Shown in pieces: positions 33,759 through 43,660 of a DNA stretch of 64,000 nucleotides (position 1 is the stretch's first letter; each line of letters opens with the position of its first letter). This DNA is from Mauremys mutica (taxonomy: Eukaryota > Chordata > Testudines > Geoemydidae). A model generated the notes under the pieces. It was not told the DNA's origin. It searched no databases and saw nothing but the letters and a program-made list of their open reading frames with translations. The translations under genes and the position numbers were made by a program. Location of the stretch: the NCBI RefSeq assembly GCF_020497125.1, contig NC_059094.1:5125733-5189732 (forward strand). Reading direction: 5' to 3'.

Positions 33759-36015
33759 ATCATAGAATCATAGAAGATCAGGGTTGGAAGGGACCTCAGG
33801 AGATCATCTAGTCCAACCCCCTGCTCAAAGCAGGACCAACCCCAACTAAATCATCCCAGCCAGGGCTTTGTCAACCCTGACCTTAAAAACCTCTAAGGAA
33901 GAAGATTCCACCACCTCTCTAGGTAACCCATTCCAGTGCTTCACCACCCTCCTGGTGAAAAAGTTTTTCCTAATTGTCCAATCTAAACCTCCCCCACTGC
34001 AACTTGAGACCATTACTCCTTATTCTGTCATCTTCTACCACTGAGAACAGTCTAGATCCATCCTCTTTGGAACCTCCCTTCAGGTAGTTGAAAGCAGCTA
34101 TCAAATCCCCCCTCATTCTTCTCTTCTGCAGACTAAACAATCCCAGTTCCCTCAGCCTCTCCTCAGAAGTCATGTGCTCCAGCGTCCTAATCATTTTTGT
34201 TGCCCTCTGCTGGACTCTTTCCATTTTTTCCACATCCTTCTTGTAGTGTGGGGCCCAAAACTGGACACAGTACTCCAGATGAGGCCTCACCAATGTCGAA
34301 TAAAGGGGAATGATCATGTCCCTCGATCCGCTGGCAATGTCCCTACTTATACAGCCCAAAATGCCATTGGCCTTCTTGGCAACAAGGGCACACTGTTGAC
34401 TCATATCCAGCTTCTCATCCACCGTAACCCCTAGGTCCTTTCCTGCAGAACTGCTGCCCAGCCATTCGGTCCCTAGCCTGTAGCAGTGCATGGGATTCTT
34501 CCGTCCTAAGTGCAGGACTCTGCACTTGTCCTTGTTGAACCTCATCAGGTTTCTTTTGGTCCAATCCTCTAATTTGTCTAGGTCCCTCTGTATCCTATCC
34601 CTACCCTCCAGCGTATCTACCACTCCTCCCAGTTTAGTGTCATCTGCAAACTTGCTGAGAGTTCAGTCCACGCCATCCTCCAAATCATTAATGAAGATAT
34701 TGAACAAAACCTGCCCCAGGACCGACCCTTGGGGCACTCCGCTTGAAACTGGCTGCCAACTAGACATGGAGCCATTGATCACTACCTATTGAGCCCGACG
34801 ATCTAGCCAGCTTTCTATCCACCTTATAGTCCATTCATCCAGCCCATACTTCTTTAACTTGCTGGCAAGAATACTGTGGGAGACTGTATCAAAAGCTTTG
34901 CTAATAATACATCCACTGCTTTCCCCTCATCCACAGACCCAGTTATCTCCTCATAGAAGGCAATTAGGTAGGTCAGGCATGACTTGCCCTTGGAGAATCC
35001 ATGCTGACTATTCCTGATCACTTTCCTCTCCTGTAAGTGCTTTAGAATTGATTCCTTGAGGACCTGCTCCATGATTTTCCCAAGGACTGAGGTGAGGCTG
35101 ACTGGCCTGTAGTTCCCTGGATCCTCCTTCTTCCCTTTTTTACAGATGGGCACTACAGTAGCCTTTTTCCTGTCATCCGGGACCTCCCCCAATCGCCATG
35201 AGTTTTCAAAGATAATGGCCAATGGCTCTGCAATCTCATCGGCCAACTCCTTTAGCACCCTCGGATGCAGCGCATCCGGCCCCATGGACTTGTGCTGATC
35301 CAGCTTTTCTAAATAGTCACAAACCACTTCTTTCTCCACAGAGGGCTGGTCACCTCCTCCCCATGCTGTGCTGCTGTGCTGTCAATCTGGGAGCTGACCT
35401 TGTCTGTGAAGACAGAGGCAAAAAAGCATTGAGTACTTCAGCTTTTTCCACATCCTCTGTCACTAGGTTGCTTCCCCCATTCAGTAAGGGCCCCACACTT
35501 TCCCTGAACACCTTCTTGTTGCTAACATACCTGTAGAAACCCTTCTTGTTACTCTTAACATCTCCGGCTAGCTGCAACTCCAAGTGTGATTTGGCCTTCC
35601 TGATTTCACTCCTGCATGCCTGAGCAATATTTTTATACTCCTCCTTGGTCATTTGTCCAAGTTTCCACTTCTTGTAAGCATCTTTTTTGTGTTTAAGATC
35701 AGCAAGGGCTTCACTGTTAAGCCAAGCTGGTCACCTGCCATATTTACTATTCTTTCTACACATCAGGATGGTTTGTTCCTGCAACCTCAATAAGGCTTCT
35801 TTAAAATACAGCCAGCTCTCCTGGACTCCTTTCCCCCTCATGTTATTCTCCCAGGGAATCCTGCCCATCAGCTCCCTAAGGGAGTCAAAGTCTGCTTTTC
35901 TGAAGTCCAGGGTCCATATTCTGCTGCTCTCCTTTCTTCCTTGTGTCAGGATCCTGAACTCAACCATCTCATGGTCACTGCCTCCCGGGTTCCCATACAC
36001 TTTGGCTTCCCCTGC
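33759..36015 (-). mobile_element. CR1 LINE, 5'-truncated copy with intact 3' end
   Basis: The plus strand begins ATCATAGAATCATAGAAGAT, the reverse complement of the CR1 3' terminal repeat, so the element runs leftwards. Antisense reading gives, from 36,000 down, the endonuclease C-terminus with its SDH motif (GGSDHEMVEF near 35,975). The reverse transcriptase follows, with NYRPVSLTSV near 35,110 and FADDTKLGG near 34,645, then the C-terminal [16 protein letters not shown] near 34,130. The 3' UTR follows at 33,969-33,759. The roughly 2.26 kb is about half a full CR1. Frameshifts and a stop make it inactive. Confidence 0.92.
33970..36000 (-). pseudogene. Decayed CR1 ORF2 (endonuclease C-terminus and reverse transcriptase)
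   Basis: The intact protein would nick DNA and reverse transcribe CR1 RNA at the target. Here the frame is in pieces. The endonuclease end and linker are readable at 35,731-36,000, a linker piece at 35,350-35,652 and RT N-terminal blocks at 34,854-35,339, with the catalytic FADD segment and C-terminus at 33,970-34,660. At about 34,900-34,910 the bases that should encode the YLDF block are partly deleted. An in-frame TGA sits just before the FADD motif (near 34,664), where Trp is usual. It is therefore a pseudogene. Confidence 0.88.
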
Positions 36016-36294
36016 TAACTCTTCCTGGTTTGGATGAAAGGTGCTAACTGAATTATTATTATTTCTATTCCAGTCGCACGCAGAGGGGACTCAAACAAGG
36101 ACATGGCCCCAGCCCAGAGTAGCACGGTCCATTCTCCAAAACAGTCAGACAAATAAACTGTTCATGCTAAAACCCATGAAACGTCCAGGACTGTGCAACC
36201 AACAGAGCACGTTTCATAGAAACACGTCAGTTTCAACTCAACTCTCTCAGTTCCAGATGGAATTACTGGTCAAAACAAGAGGCAGAGATCGCAG
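36016..36294. other. Unannotated sequence
   Basis: This is the flank of the CR1 copy, and nothing is recognised in it. It starts with TATTATTATTT near 36,051. Confidence 0.4.
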
Positions 36295-36475
36295 TGCTCC
36301 TCAGGGCAGCCGAGAGCCTGGTGTTTAGGGTGCTCACTTGGGATGTGGAGACCTGAAGTCAAGTCCCTTTTTTTGAAAAAGGCCAACGAAGGACTTGAAT
36401 GTGAGTCTCCTACATGCCAGCTGAGTGCCCAATTCACCAGGGTATTGGCTATTGCAGGCTCTTTCTCTAGTTTTT
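36295..36475 (+). repeat. tRNA-derived SINE-like repeat
   Basis: CCGAGAGCCTGGTGTTTAGG followed by GTGCTCACTTGGGATGTGGA resembles a tRNA head with A and B boxes. An inverted partner follows (GTCTCCTACATGCCAGCTGA near 36,404). The same head-and-inverted-arm arrangement appears at 60,575-60,815. It is a dispersed family that I associate with turtles. Confidence 0.6.
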
Positions 36476-37154
36476 GCATGAAAAATGTGGAAAGGTCTTA
36501 GAGTGGGGTTGTGCCACTTTGTAACAAAAACAAATTTAAAAAATAAATTATTTTGCAAATTAGAATTCTTGCCACTGGTCACTGCACAGAAAAATAATAT
36601 GACTCCAATGTGATGCCCTCAGAAATGACAAGGTTTGGGAATCAGGTTTTCTCAACTGGCTCTAGCTGATTGCAGGCTCTCTCCAAGGTCCAAGATGGCC
36701 AGTCCAACCGAGTCCTGCATGTGCTTCTTGGAGTTGCCAGGGGAGGTAGGAAGCAGGGTCAGCCATTACCAAGCACCTGCTATGTAACAGCTATGGACTC
36801 ATCCTTACCTCTAGCTGGAGCTGAGTGGGTATCAACAGGCTCAGAGGTTCAGTTGAGTTCAGCATCTAAACGTTCAGGCTGTAATCACCAGAACCAAAGA
36901 ACAGATCTCCTTTGAATCATGGATGGGCTGAGAGTCTCACAAGGTCAGGCTTCCTTGTGAGGGGGTTATACTCCCGAGTTTTCGTTGGATGGAAAATTCT
37001 TCAAGACTAGCCTCCCTGATGCTATATCTGTGTCCTGCCCTGACCCAGAGAACGAAGAAGAGGGTGTGTGGAACCTCATAAACAAGAGAACTTAACTAAA
37101 CTTTACAAGTATTTAAAAACTTTTGGGTTTGTTTCAAATCCCACTTTACTCAAA
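36476..37154. other. Unannotated sequence
   Basis: No exon or repeat can be supported before the telomere-like tract. Confidence 0.4.
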
Positions 37155-37545
37155 CTGCTTTGCACATTCCTAACCCAAAACACTAACCGTAACCCAGCCC
37201 TATTCTTAACCCAACCCTAACCCCATCTCTAACCTTAACTCTATCCTTAACTCACCCCTAACCCCACCTCTAACTTTAACTCTACCCTTATCCCAACCCT
37301 AACCCCAGCTGTAACCTTAACTCTAACCTTAACCCAATAGTAACCCCAGCTCTAACCTTAAGTCAAACCTTGAACCAATCATAACCACAACTCTAACCTT
37401 AAACCAACTCTAACCCTAACCTTAAACCTGATTCTAACCCTAACTGTTACCCGAATCTAAATCCCAACTGTAACCTTAACTCTAACCATAACCCAACTCT
37501 AACCCTCACTTTATACCCAATTCTAACCCTTACCATAAGGCTTTG
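37155..37545. repeat. Degenerate telomere-like CTAACCC repeat tract
   Basis: About 390 bp are composed of variants of the vertebrate telomere C-strand: CTAACCC, CCTAACC, TAACCTTAACT and CTAACCCTAACC, with frequent T/A substitutions (CTCTAACCTTAA is a common 12-mer). Perfect hexamer runs are short, such as ACTCTAACCCTAACC near 37,407-37,421. This is an interstitial telomeric-like sequence, either old and mutated or subtelomere-derived. It is not a chromosome end, because ordinary repeats continue on both sides. Confidence 0.85.
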
Positions 37546-37550
37546 TCTAA

Positions 37551-37824
37551 GGGTAGGTCTATACTTACCTGCCGGGTCGACGCGTAGCGTTCGACTTCTC
37601 GGAGTTCGAATTATCGCGTCTAATCTAGACGCGATATTCGAACTCCGGACGCGCTCCCGTCGACTCCGGAACTCTGGAGTCGACGGGGGAGCCGCGGACT
37701 TCGATCCCGCGGCGTCTGGACGGGTAAGTAACTCGAACTAAGGTAGTTCGACTTCAGCTACGCTATTCGCGTAGCTGAAGTCGCATACCTTAGTTCGACC
37801 CCCCACCCTAGTGTAGACCAGGCC
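37551..37824. mobile_element. Harbinger-like MITE with TAA target duplication
   Basis: The element is 274 bp, from GGGTAGGTCTATACTTACC to CTAGTGTAGACCAGGCC, with inverted ends, and is flanked by TAA at 37,548-37,550 and 37,825-37,827. The interior contains strong palindromes, for example TTCAGCTACGCTATTCGCGT with its partner near 37,751-37,779 and a second around TCGCGTCTAATCTAGACGCG (37,614-37,633). A 299-bp copy in the opposite orientation lies at 48,883-49,181. A 3-bp TWA duplication is the hallmark of PIF/Harbinger. CpG content is high and the copies are little diverged, suggesting recent activity. Confidence 0.88.
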
Positions 37825-38071
37825 TAAATGAGGCTAAAGATCAGGTTTAGCTTGGGCTGTTAACAGTAATTAGCTGAATGTGACCTAAGATCAATCACTT
37901 CTCTGAGTGCCAGTGCAGACTAACACCTTTAGCTTAATTTTAACCAATTGAGTTAAAGCCCAGGTAGAAACCTAGGTCATGACTTAGAGATGACTTAGCC
38001 TGACTTAAACATGACCACTCTTCCTAGTCTAGATGAACCTTAGATCATGTTAGTTAGAATGTCTTAGCAAG
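37825..38071. other. MITE-flanking sequence, unassigned
   Basis: Words such as TTTAGCTTGGGC and GACTTAGAGATGACTTAGCC suggest an older inverted-repeat element, but I cannot define its ends. Confidence 0.35.
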
Positions 38072-38344
38072 GACCTTGTCTACATAGGAAAGCTAAGGTA
38101 TGAATTTAAACCTATAAAGGTGTAACTTGATAATGCCCAATGGGGATGCTCTTACTCTAGTGTTAGAGTGCCCTTTCCTGGTTTAGGTTATGTTGCTTGG
38201 GGGTGGCGGGGGTGTTAAGTTAAACCAAAACCTGGCATTTTTCTACAGAATAAGTGTGTCCACACAGGGTATTACACACAGTATAACTGGGACTGTACAA
38301 TCATATCAGTTTAACCTATAAAACTTTCCCATACAGACAAGGTC
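38072..38344. mobile_element. MITE with GACCTTGTCTACATAGGAAAG termini
   Basis: GACCTTGTCTACATAGGAAA at 38,072 is mirrored by TTTCCCATACAGACAAGGTC ending at 38,344, with about 17 of 20 positions paired. Flanks are TTAGCAAG (38,064-38,071) and TTAGCTAG (38,345-38,352), an 8-bp direct repeat with one mismatch, or a perfect TTAGC if only five bases are counted. The interior holds no gene. The duplication favours hAT, while the CTTGTCTACA ends also occur in Harbinger-like MITEs. Confidence 0.78.
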
Positions 38345-39894
38345 TTAGCTAGCTCATGTTAACTCCGCACACACTTTTCCTGGTCCAGACAAAGCCGAGG
38401 GTAGACAAGGCAGTGTGTAAACCTTCACTTGTGCTGATCTGGCTGAGTGAAAGCCTCAATGTCCCAACAGGGCTCACCTTGACTAGCTGGTAGGGGTTCC
38501 CGTGCAGCCTGCCTGCCGACACGGCGGGGTTTAGAATGTGTGAGTTGAAATGTTAGCTCCCATGGTTTAAAAATACATCTCTTATCCCAGTGTGGGCAGC
38601 CCAGGCCCAGCCATTACTCCAGCCAGACCTTTGTTCTAGCCTAACGGCTAAGCCGCTCATCGCTTACGTGGTATGTGCACCCTCAGCATCAGCGCTGACT
38701 CACCCAGGCTGCAGAGTCCCCCAGCCAGCACTCAGATGCACTGGGGATGTGCTGCTGCTGCTCCCACTCACACTAGGGCAGCAGGCAGCAGCTCCTGCAG
38801 ATGAGTCAAAGCGGAACAGCCCTTTACTGAGCCGGGCAGAGCGCTGCTAAGTTTTCCAGCTAGAAGTTGCTCTGTGAAGCTCTTTCCATGCTGGGAGACA
38901 CAAGTTCCCTGCTTTGCACTCAGCCCGCTCCTCCCAAGACTAACAAACCCCACCATGCATCTTCCCAGGGACAGAGACTGTTGGGAGCAGGCTGCAATGC
39001 CTGTGCCCTGGCAATGGGCAGGCCCTGCTAGCCCTGACATCCCTTGGCATAGCCAGAGGTGGGATCTCCTACAAAACCCTCTTGTTTAAAGACTCCCTGG
39101 TGGCTCTTGTGAGCAGTGCGAAGGGGCAATATCCTGCACACCAGCCGCTCAGGTCTCCATCCCTCTCTGCAGAGCACCTTGGAACCTGCCTTTGTTGCAC
39201 TGGGCCAGCGTCGCCTGTTGCTGAATGGAGCAGGAGGCTGTGCCAGTGACCCCTGACATTAACCTAATTGTCTCCTCTCTTTGATTAGATTCACCACAAA
39301 GCCAGCAAAGGGATCAAATGACATGTGAGTGGCGGCAGAACAGCTTTGGAACGTTGATTAGATTTGAAAATACCACATTTAAATATCTTAGCATTTGTGG
39401 GGATTAGCAGAGAGAGAGAGAGAGAGAGATGGGGGAGATGGAGAGGGAGGGGGGAAGAGACAGACCCAGCCTCTCCAAATCCCCAGGCAAGGGCCCTTTA
39501 TTGTCTGTGCTCCTGGCCTGTGCTTGCCCCCAGCCTTGCCTACAGGTATCAGCCCTGTGTGGTGACACGTTCCCGGGACGCCCGGTGCAGTCAGGTCAGG
39601 TGGGGACGACCAGGAAAGCCTCTGAAGTCTTCCATTGCCAGAGGTTCATCCCAGCTTTACTGATCCACATCCAAACCACTCACTCCTGCGCTGCCACCAC
39701 CAGGCCCCTGCCCACAAAGACAAGCTCGGAAATGTCACCCAGCCTCAGTTATATTTATGCTACACAGTGAACTACAAACAGCAACCTCAGGCCATAACTG
39801 GGAAAGAAAACTGCAGCCCCAGCAGAGGCCTGGAAAATAATAATAATTAATAATACTTCTAATAATAGTATACTTAACACGTCAACCTATCTGC
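38345..39894. other. Unannotated stretch with possible enhancer-like core (39,240-39,400)
   Basis: No exon is recognised. From 39,256 to 39,400 the sequence is AT-rich and unique, with TTTGATTAG, GGGATCAAATGA and GTTGATTAGATTTGAAAA. These resemble TCF/LEF-type (CTTTGATT/ATCAAAG) sites and are followed by an AG microsatellite. A regulatory role is inference only. Confidence 0.25.
39409..39430. repeat. AG microsatellite
   Basis: About ten AG units form a simple repeat. Confidence 0.85.
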
Positions 39895-40140
39895 TGTGTT
39901 TATCTAGCGCCGATCCCCATATGGTCTAGAGCACCTGTCATTCAAGGCTCTCAAAGCACTTTACAAACACGCTCACCACACTTCTTTGAGGTGTCTCCAG
40001 AGTCTTCTCCCCAGAGCAAACAGGGGAAACTGAGGCCCAGAGCAGTGAAGTGACCAAGCCACAGTGAGACAGTGGCAGTGCTGGAAGCAGACCTCAGGAC
40101 TCCTGGTGCCAAGCCTGCTGCTCTGAGCACCAGACACCTC
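39895..40140 (-). repeat. MIR/CORE-like SINE, antisense, near full length
   Basis: Read on the plus strand: TCTCAAAGCACTTTACAAAC, then GGGGAAACTGAGGCCCAGAG, then AGTGAAGTGACCAAGCCACA, then CAAGCCTGCTGCTCTGAGCA. That is the exact reverse order of the sense SINE. The tRNA-like head end lies near 40,140. It is one of the better-preserved SINE copies in the window. Confidence 0.8.
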
Positions 40141-40227
40141 CCCTCAAAGCATGCAGGTAGCGGTCTACAAAAGGATGGTGTGTGGATAGAACGAAGGGTC
40201 CAGTGCGGTGCATGTCTTCTGTATAAG

Positions 40228-40262
40228 TGTGTATGTGTGTGCGTGTGTGTGTGTGTGTGAAA
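40228..40262. repeat. TG microsatellite
   Basis: An almost pure TG run of about 17 units with one CG interruption. Confidence 0.9.
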
Positions 40263-41594
40263 GAGACGAGGGTGGGATTCTAAGCAGAGCCAGGGGAATA
40301 ATGGGAGACTGTATTTGCGACTAATTACTCAGCGGAGTACGCCAGCCTTCACTGTGAATGTCATTGGCAAGAATTCTGCGTGGTTTCACGGATGCTAGAG
40401 GCATGTGGCTAACTAGATGCTCCAGGCATGGCCACCTGGTTCCTGCAGGCCCTAGCGCAGGACACAGCAGGGAGGACAGGGCGGCTTCCCTCCAGCACAC
40501 TGAGAGCCAAGGCTACTTGTGGTGCTGGTAAGGGTAAGTGGTGTTGGCTGAGGGGGAGTGAGTCAGCCCCCTGCAGGCTTCCCTTCCCGCATGGACCAAG
40601 GGAGGAAGGGGCGAGGTCGGTCCGTCAGAGGAGCCCCGAGGTTCCAGCCTGAGCTTCGTCATGCTACTGCGGCACTTAGCTGGGTGCTCCCCACTCCGGG
40701 GATGCTGCGCTCCCTGTCCTGCTCAGCCCGTGCTCGCTTGGGCAGCACGTGAGCAGCTCTCTGTCCGCAGCAGCGCTGTGCGGGACCAGACCCACAGGAG
40801 TGAGTGAGCTTGCGATGATGTCACTGCAATACGCACACACACTTGAAAGCTGCCCAGAGAGCCGGCCAGCGTTCCACATCTGGGAAACATCTGTCTCGAC
40901 TCACAGTGACACAAACAGAGTAAAGAAAGAGAAAGAGAAATTCCTGCTGAGCCATTCCTGTGCATTCCAGCTCCCTGAGCTCAGCCTCAGCTGGGACTGG
41001 AGAGCAGTCGCTACCCAGAGCCAATCGCAGCAGCCTCCTTCCAAACCTCCTCCAGCCGGCCGTGTTCCAGGAAGGGGGATGTGAGATTCCGAGGGGAAGT
41101 AGAAGTGGTGGGGTGACGCAGGGAGGGGATCAGACTGTGAGAGGCTCCTATGTGGTAGCTAATCACAAACTACAGCAGCAACCCCAAGGTGCGGCCAGTG
41201 CTGGGGTCAGGATTCTGTGAAATGGGCTTGGAACCGGTTCTCCCAGTGACAGTGGAGGGAAATGGTTGTGTCAGCCTGCAGGCGTGGTCATTCTGCTTCA
41301 ATCCAGGAGGATCCTAGGGCCTTTGTGGACACCCCCAGCCTGCATCTGCACCCGCTGCACACCTGGGTGCCAGGCAAAGTCTGCTCCGTGGTGCCAGTGT
41401 CCCGGCTCTTTCCCCCTGCACCCTGTGCCTGTGGGGCGGGGGAAGGGACGAACAGCTTAGCCTTGAACGAATGCCCTCAGCAGAGGCCCCAGCTGGGCTC
41501 TGAAATTCACTTCCACGACTGGGCTGACAAAGCCCCAGGCGGGTAGCTCCAGGGCACAGTGCAAGGCTCAGCTCTTTGCTCAAGCTATTGCCAG
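40263..41594. other. Unannotated sequence
   Basis: No exon or transposon can be supported. A short A/G-rich run (AGTAAAGAAAGAGAAAGAGA) sits near 40,919-40,938. Confidence 0.4.
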
Positions 41595-41645
41595 TGTGTG
41601 TGTGTGTTCACGTGTGCGTGTTCACGTGTGCGTGTGCGTGCACAT
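41595..41645. repeat. TG/CG microsatellite with CACGTGTGCGTG units
   Basis: A TG run changes into repeats of TTCACGTGTGCGTG, so it is a compound simple repeat. Confidence 0.85.
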
Positions 41646-41749
41646 GCTAGTCTTAGGGGGAGTCTATTCGCAGCTGACCCTGATCGGTCACTTGTTCATT
41701 CTGGGCTCATTTCTTGCCTCATTTATACCCATGTAACGTTGCATCTGGA

Positions 41750-41950
41750 GGCAGCCTGGTCAGCACCAGACCGGAACTCAGGAAACTGGATTCTACACTG
41801 GCCCCCCATGTGACCGAGGGAAAGTCACCGCGCCGCTCAGTGCCTCGGTTTCCCCATCTGTACCAGGGCTAATGCTACTCACCTTTTTTGCAAAGCGCTT
41901 TGAGACTGTGGGATAAAAAGGGCTGCGTGAGCTGCCCCTGCGCCGCTGGC
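41750..41950 (+). repeat. MIR/CORE-like SINE
   Basis: GCACCAGACCGGAACTCAGG, CCTCGGTTTCCCCATCTGTA and TTGCAAAGCGCTTTGAGACT occur in sense order. The 3' word GCAAAGCGCTTTGAG is the classic MIR tail. The tRNA head is largely lost. Confidence 0.75.
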
Positions 41951-42234
41951 AATACCCGGGGTGGTGGTTCCAAAACGGCCCTATGGTGGGGGTAAAGCCA
42001 GGGCTGCAGTAGAGCTGATTCCCTTTCCCGGGAAACTGGACCTTTGGTTTTGTTCTGAAAGACTTCAAAATATTTGTTAATTATATAAATGTATCAGGCT
42101 AGCCTGTGACTGTGGCAATGAAATGGGATGGTCAAAACGGTTCCTTCGGACACGTGTCGATCAAACATTTCTTCAGAATCGATGTGCCCAAGAACAGCTA
42201 GATTCTGATGGACCTGCGTTTTCCAGTGGTAGAT

Positions 42235-42300
42235 GTGCAGGTGCTGAAGGGAGCGGCTCAGGGAGCGCTCTCTGTGGGTCGCTCCCTTCAGCACCTGCAC
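42235..42300. other. Perfect 21-bp-stem hairpin
   Basis: The 21 bases at 42,235-42,255 (starting GTGCAGGTGCTG) are the exact reverse complement of those at 42,280-42,300 (ending CAGCACCTGCAC), separated by a 24-base loop. A transcript from either strand would fold into a 66-nt stem-loop. It is not part of any repeat family I recognise. It may be a recent inverted duplication, or it could resemble a short precursor of a small RNA. No function is claimed. Confidence 0.8.
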
Positions 42301-42394
42301 TTAGAGAGGGGTGACATGGCTGGCGAGCTCACCCACAAGTTCTGGGCTGAATGCAGGGGTCACTGGGTGAGGGTTGCTCTCTTGCGTTGTACAG

Positions 42395-42460
42395 CAGGCC
42401 AGATTAGATTAGAACAATGGGCCCGTCTGGGCTTAGAATCTGTGCTTCTAGGAAGGCTGC
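42395..42460 (+). mobile_element. CR1 LINE 3'-end fragment
   Basis: AGCAGGCCAGATTAGATTAG, followed by AACAATGGGCCCGTCTGGGC and TTAGAATCTGTG, parallels the sense CR1 3' terminus (the complement of the sequence at 52,170-52,225). Only about 65 bp remain. Confidence 0.6.
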
Positions 42461-42997
42461 AGACTCCCAGAACGTGGGTGGATGTGCTTAGCCCATTTCC
42501 TAGCAGGAAAAGCCCCGTGGGGGTCTCATCTGGCCCAGCCAGTGCGGGATCGTTCCCGAATACGCAGGGGGTGCACAGCACGCTGGACATGCTGCATCAG
42601 CATCATGCAGACGAGTGCTTTATTTGCAGTGTGCACTGATTTGCCCACACTGCCAGCCACGAGGTCTGTAACCATAGACATGGATTTAAAACCCCCTGCC
42701 ACTGGCCCCAAATTCAGGCTCAAGCCCAGGGTGCTGCTTTGCACCCACGGCTTCACTGGGGTCTGAAGATGATCTGGATTTGGCCCTTAGACCTGTGCTG
42801 CTCTGGTAGGACCTGTCTCTGGGGACCTGCCATTCCTAGCGCTAATAAGTATCAGATCCCAAATTCACCTGCCAAGGTAGAGAACGGAATTGTGGAGCCT
42901 CCCGCCCTACCCACGAGCTGGCCCCTGCCCTCTGGAGCTGGGGAAGTCTGCTGCAGAAACCGGCCACTAAGGTCACCTGAAAACGGTGCAATATAAT
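42461..42997. other. Unannotated sequence
   Basis: I see no supportable feature in this stretch. Confidence 0.4.
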
Positions 42998-43092
42998 GTA
43001 AGTGACAAGGTGGGGAGGGAATAGCTTTTACTGGACCAACCTGTGTTGTGAGAGAGACAAGCTACACACAGAGCTCTTCTTCTTCAGGTCAA
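42998..43092 (+). repeat. Interspersed reptilian repeat (CTTTTACTGGACCAACC family)
   Basis: AATAGCTTTTACTGGACCAA followed by GAGAGAGACAAGCTACACAC and AGAGCTCTTCTTCTTCAGGT is a word order that I recognise as an abundant repeat in turtles and crocodiles. It lies just left of a hAT MITE. Its formal class is not certain to me. Confidence 0.6.
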
Positions 43093-43141
43093 CAACAGCT
43101 TGCTACAACATGTGTGTCAAGGGAGAGACACAGCCTCCTGC

Positions 43142-43262
43142 CAGGGCCGCCCAGAGGATTCAGGGGGCCTGGGGTCTTCAGCGGCGGGGGGCTCCCGCTG
43201 CCGAATTGCCGCCGAAGACCCGGCAAATTGCCCCACTTCCCCCCCACCTCTGGGCGGCCCTG
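43142..43262. mobile_element. 121-bp hAT-type MITE with perfect 8-bp duplication
   Basis: The termini CAGGGCCGCCCAGAGG and CCTCTGGGCGGCCCTG are perfect inverted repeats over 14 or more bases (CAGGGCCGCCCAGA with TCTGGGCGGCCCTG). The flanking octamer CCTCCTGC occurs at 43,134-43,141 and 43,263-43,270 without mismatch. Eight-base duplications with CAGGG ends identify hAT. The tiny length means it is a fully non-autonomous derivative. The undamaged duplication suggests a relatively young insertion. Confidence 0.94.
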
Positions 43263-43317
43263 CCTCCTGCAGGCAGTCGGGGGTCGGGGGCGGGTGGCTG
43301 GAAACTGGGACGATGCA

Positions 43318-43660
43318 TGTGTGCAGGTCTGTGTGTTTGTGTGTGTGAATGTGTTAGCGAGGCTCTGTGTGATTGTACGTGTAAGAGCCAGTGTCTGTGT
43401 GTTTGTGTGTGTGCCCCATCTCTGGAGTGTATCGGGGTATGTGTCTGTCTGTGCTCGCTTGTCTGTATTTGTGCATATGCATAATGTGTGTCTCAGTGTG
43501 CAGGTTTGTGTGTGTCCACATTTATCAGCATGTGTGTGTATGTGTGTGTGTGTGCGTGCGTGCATGGGGTGTGCATGTGTGTCTACAGGCTGCGGATGTG
43601 GGTGTATTTATGCATGTGGATCTGTGTGTGCACGTGTGTGCAGGGTACATGACAAGGGTG
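43318..43660. repeat. TG-rich compound microsatellite tract
   Basis: Long interrupted TG runs (for example TGTGTGTATGTGTGTGTGTG near 43,531) extend over about 340 bp. The cysteine/valine-rich and threonine-rich open frames here are artefacts of the repeat. Z-DNA formation is possible for such alternating purine-pyrimidine DNA. Confidence 0.85.

Noticed and set aside
37155..37545. A true telomere
   Set aside because: The repeat is heavily mutated and internal, with ordinary transposons and unique sequence on both sides.
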